Part shown: one piece after another, positions 62,724 to 64,000 of the stretch | How positions within the stretch are numbered: the stretch's first letter is position 1 | Layout: each line of letters begins with the position of its first letter | Source: Catellatospora sp. KI3 | GTDB taxonomy: Bacteria > Actinomycetota > Actinomycetes > Mycobacteriales > Micromonosporaceae | Direction: 5' to 3' | DNA length: 64,000 nt | NCBI RefSeq assembly: GCF_029948125.1 | Contig: NZ_JASAMB010000001.1 | Coordinates: 744,001-808,000 of the forward strand | The notes under the pieces: model-generated | Told to the model about the DNA's origin: nothing | Seen by the model: only the letters and a program-made list of their open reading frames with translations | Databases searched by the model: none | Made by a program: the position numbers and the translations under genes

Positions 62724-63224
62724 ATGACCTACCCCCCGCCCTCAGGTCAGGACCCGTACGGCAACCCCCCTCCGGTCAACCCGTACGCGCCGCAGCCCCC
62801 GGCCGCGCCTGACCCGTACAGCGCCCCGCCCGCCCCGTCGTCGGGCAGCCCGTACGCGGCGCCGTCCTCGGGCAGCCCGTACCAGCAGCCGCCGGTCTCC
62901 GGCCAGCCGTACGGGCAGCCGTACGGGCAGCAGCCCTACCAGCAGCCCGTCGGCGCGCAGCCGGGCTACCCGGTCGCGCGCCCGCAGAACACGATGGCCC
63001 TCGTCGCCATGATCCTGGCGATCGCGGGCCTGCTCATCCCCATCACCGCCCCGATCGGCGCGATCCTGGGCCACATGGCCATCAAGCAGGTGCGCCAGAC
63101 CGGCGAGGAGGGTGAGGGCATGGCCAAGGCCGGCATCATCGTCGGCTGGATCATCACCGGCCTCTGGACGCTCGGCTGCCTCTGCGGCATCGGATTGCCC
63201 CTGCTGGCGGCCGCCGGCAGGTGA
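62724..63224 (+). CDS. DUF4190 membrane protein with Pro/Tyr/Gln-rich N-terminus
   Basis: The 166-residue protein has about 85 residues of low-complexity Pro, Tyr, Gly, Gln and Ser repeats (PYGQPYGQQPYQQP), then two membrane helices (MALVAMILAIAGLLIPITAP, GIIVGWIITGLWTLGCLCGI) with the DUF4190 hinge GAILGHMAIKQVRQTGEEG. The N-terminus may be a cytoplasmic interaction or phase-forming tail (inference). The function is unknown. Confidence 0.9.
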   Translation: MTYPPPSGQDPYGNPPPVNPYAPQPPAAPDPYSAPPAPSSGSPYAAPSSGSPYQQPPVSGQPYGQPYGQQPYQQPVGAQPGYPVARPQNTMALVAMILAIAGLLIPITAPIGAILGHMAIKQVRQTGEEGEGMAKAGIIVGWIITGLWTLGCLCGIGLPLLAAAGR

Positions 63225-63234
63225 CCAGCAGCGC

Positions 63235-63280
63235 GGAAGGGCCCCTCGGCGCGGATGGCCGCGGCGCGAGGGGCCCTTCC
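63235..63280. terminator. Bidirectional terminator with GGAAGGGCCCC core
   Basis: GGAAGGGCCCCTC and GAGGGGCCCTTCC pair over 13 bp, with GCGC on both sides of an 11-base loop. It lies between the convergent DUF4190 and SDR genes. The GGAAGGGCCCC core is shared with the element at 54085-54135. Confidence 0.85.
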
Positions 63281-63296
63281 CGGTCAGGGCGAGGCG

Positions 63297-64000
63297 TCAG
63301 AGCCCGACCGCCTTGGCGCTGGCCTCCCACAGCCGCGCGGCGAGCTTCGGGTCCCGGATCGCCGGGTTCGGCTCGGTGAGCTTGCGCGAGACGTAGTAGC
63401 CGCCGTTGGCCAGCTCCGCAGGGTCCGCCGTGGACAGCCAGACGAGCTGGTCGGCGCCCTGCTCCGGGGTGGCCAGCCCGGGGGCCAGCCGGTAGAACAG
63501 CTTGGCCAGCGGGGTGCCGAAGCGCGTGCGCACCACCCCCGGGTGGAACGAGTAGCTGAGCAGGTCCGGCCAGCGCCGCGCCGCCTCGGCCGCGAACAGG
63601 ATGTTCGCCCGCTTCGAACCGCCGTACGCCAGCCAGGCGCTGTACACGCCGCCGGTCCGGTCCAGGTTGTCCGGGTCGAGGCTGCCCGCGTTGTGCGCCA
63701 TCGACGCCGTGTTCACGATCCGGGCGCCGGGTGCCAGCCGCTCGCGCAGCAGATTGGTCAGCAGGAACGGCGCCAGGTGGTTGGTCTGGATGGTCAGCTC
63801 GTGACCGTCCACGGTGGTCGCGCGGGCACGGGCCACCACGCCCGCATTGTTGGCCAGCACGTCGACGCGCTCGCCCGACAGGCGCTCGGCCAGCTCCCGT
63901 ACGTCGGCCAGCCGCGCGAAGTCGGCCAGTTCCCCGCGCGGCGCCGGGCCGGTCGCCGCAGCTCGGACCAGGCCCAGCGTCGCGTCGACGCGCGCCTGGT
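63297..64000 (-). CDS. Short-chain dehydrogenase/reductase, N-terminus outside the window
   Basis: The frame is open to the last base and runs off the window, so the coenzyme-binding TGxxxGxG region is missing here. The visible part has VDVLANNAGVVARAR, the catalytic Ser region IVNTASMAHNAG, and Tyr/Lys in YGGSKRANILFAAEAARRW. The end has YYVSRKLTEPNPAIRDPKLA. This is the retinol-dehydrogenase-like classical SDR type common in actinomycetes. The substrate is unknown. Confidence 0.9.
   Translation of the reverse strand, partial: QARVDATLGLVRAAATGPAPRGELADFARLADVRELAERLSGERVDVLANNAGVVARARATTVDGHELTIQTNHLAPFLLTNLLRERLAPGARIVNTASMAHNAGSLDPDNLDRTGGVYSAWLAYGGSKRANILFAAEAARRWPDLLSYSFHPGVVRTRFGTPLAKLFYRLAPGLATPEQGADQLVWLSTADPAELANGGYYVSRKLTEPNPAIRDPKLAARLWEASAKAVGL

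Overview
The window is very GC-rich, densely coded DNA with many GTG starts and ATGA stop/start overlaps. It looks like the chromosome of a filamentous actinomycete. SepX/GlpR, Glp, Ruc/FmdB, DUF4383, DUF6758 and an Rv2578c-type radical SAM protein all point to Actinomycetota, and protein style and gene neighbourhoods suggest Micromonosporaceae (inference; the genus cannot be fixed here). I see no prophage, insertion sequence, CRISPR array or integrative element. The region is mostly core genome.

Layout. 1-9 kb: end of a His/Asp-rich protein, 2H phosphoesterase, trpS, an ECF sigma factor fused to a membrane-anchored Asp-box domain, CorC-like protein, galE-galK, and an SPFH/GNAT pair. 9-19 kb: a minus-strand run of glmU (preceded by tRNA-Gln), prs, rplY, pth, then sugar transferase-cysQ-cysD-cysN. 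19-33 kb: acyl-CoA desaturase with TetR, two DUF4383 proteins, the P450-rsmA-ispE-ABC-F operon, DUF805, tatD, metG and rsmI. 33-45 kb: protein mannosyltransferase (pmt), an Imm26-like protein, tRNA-Ala, then the divisome-linked cluster galU-glp-rimJ-sepX headed by a diguanylate cyclase, and fthC and fmdB/ruc divergent from it. 45-64 kb: Fur regulator, RecB-like nuclease, a sigE-type sigma factor operon with a WD40-like membrane protein, PH-domain proteins, TrmH methyltransferase, HTTM protein, MaoC, thioredoxin, an intein-containing radical SAM protein, acyl-CoA dehydrogenase and the start of an SDR gene.

The order fmdB-fthC-galU-glp-rimJ-sepX ... pmt-rsmI-metG-tatD-rsmA-ispE ... pth-rplY-prs-glmU matches the Mycobacterium tuberculosis Rv0991c-Rv1018c neighbourhood as I remember it. 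Lineage-specific insertions are visible: the diguanylate cyclase between fthC and galU, a P450 where rpfB would be, and a stand-alone HTH gene between glmU and prs.

The most unusual feature is non-coding. A palindromic repeat of about 65 bp (family A) occurs seven times, always just 3' of genes and usually between convergent genes. Its two arms change together between copies. A second palindrome family (B, two copies) brackets the SPFH/GNAT pair. These look like a genome-wide family of 3'-end palindromes, acting as terminators or as REP-like/mobile repeats, and I know of no description of them.
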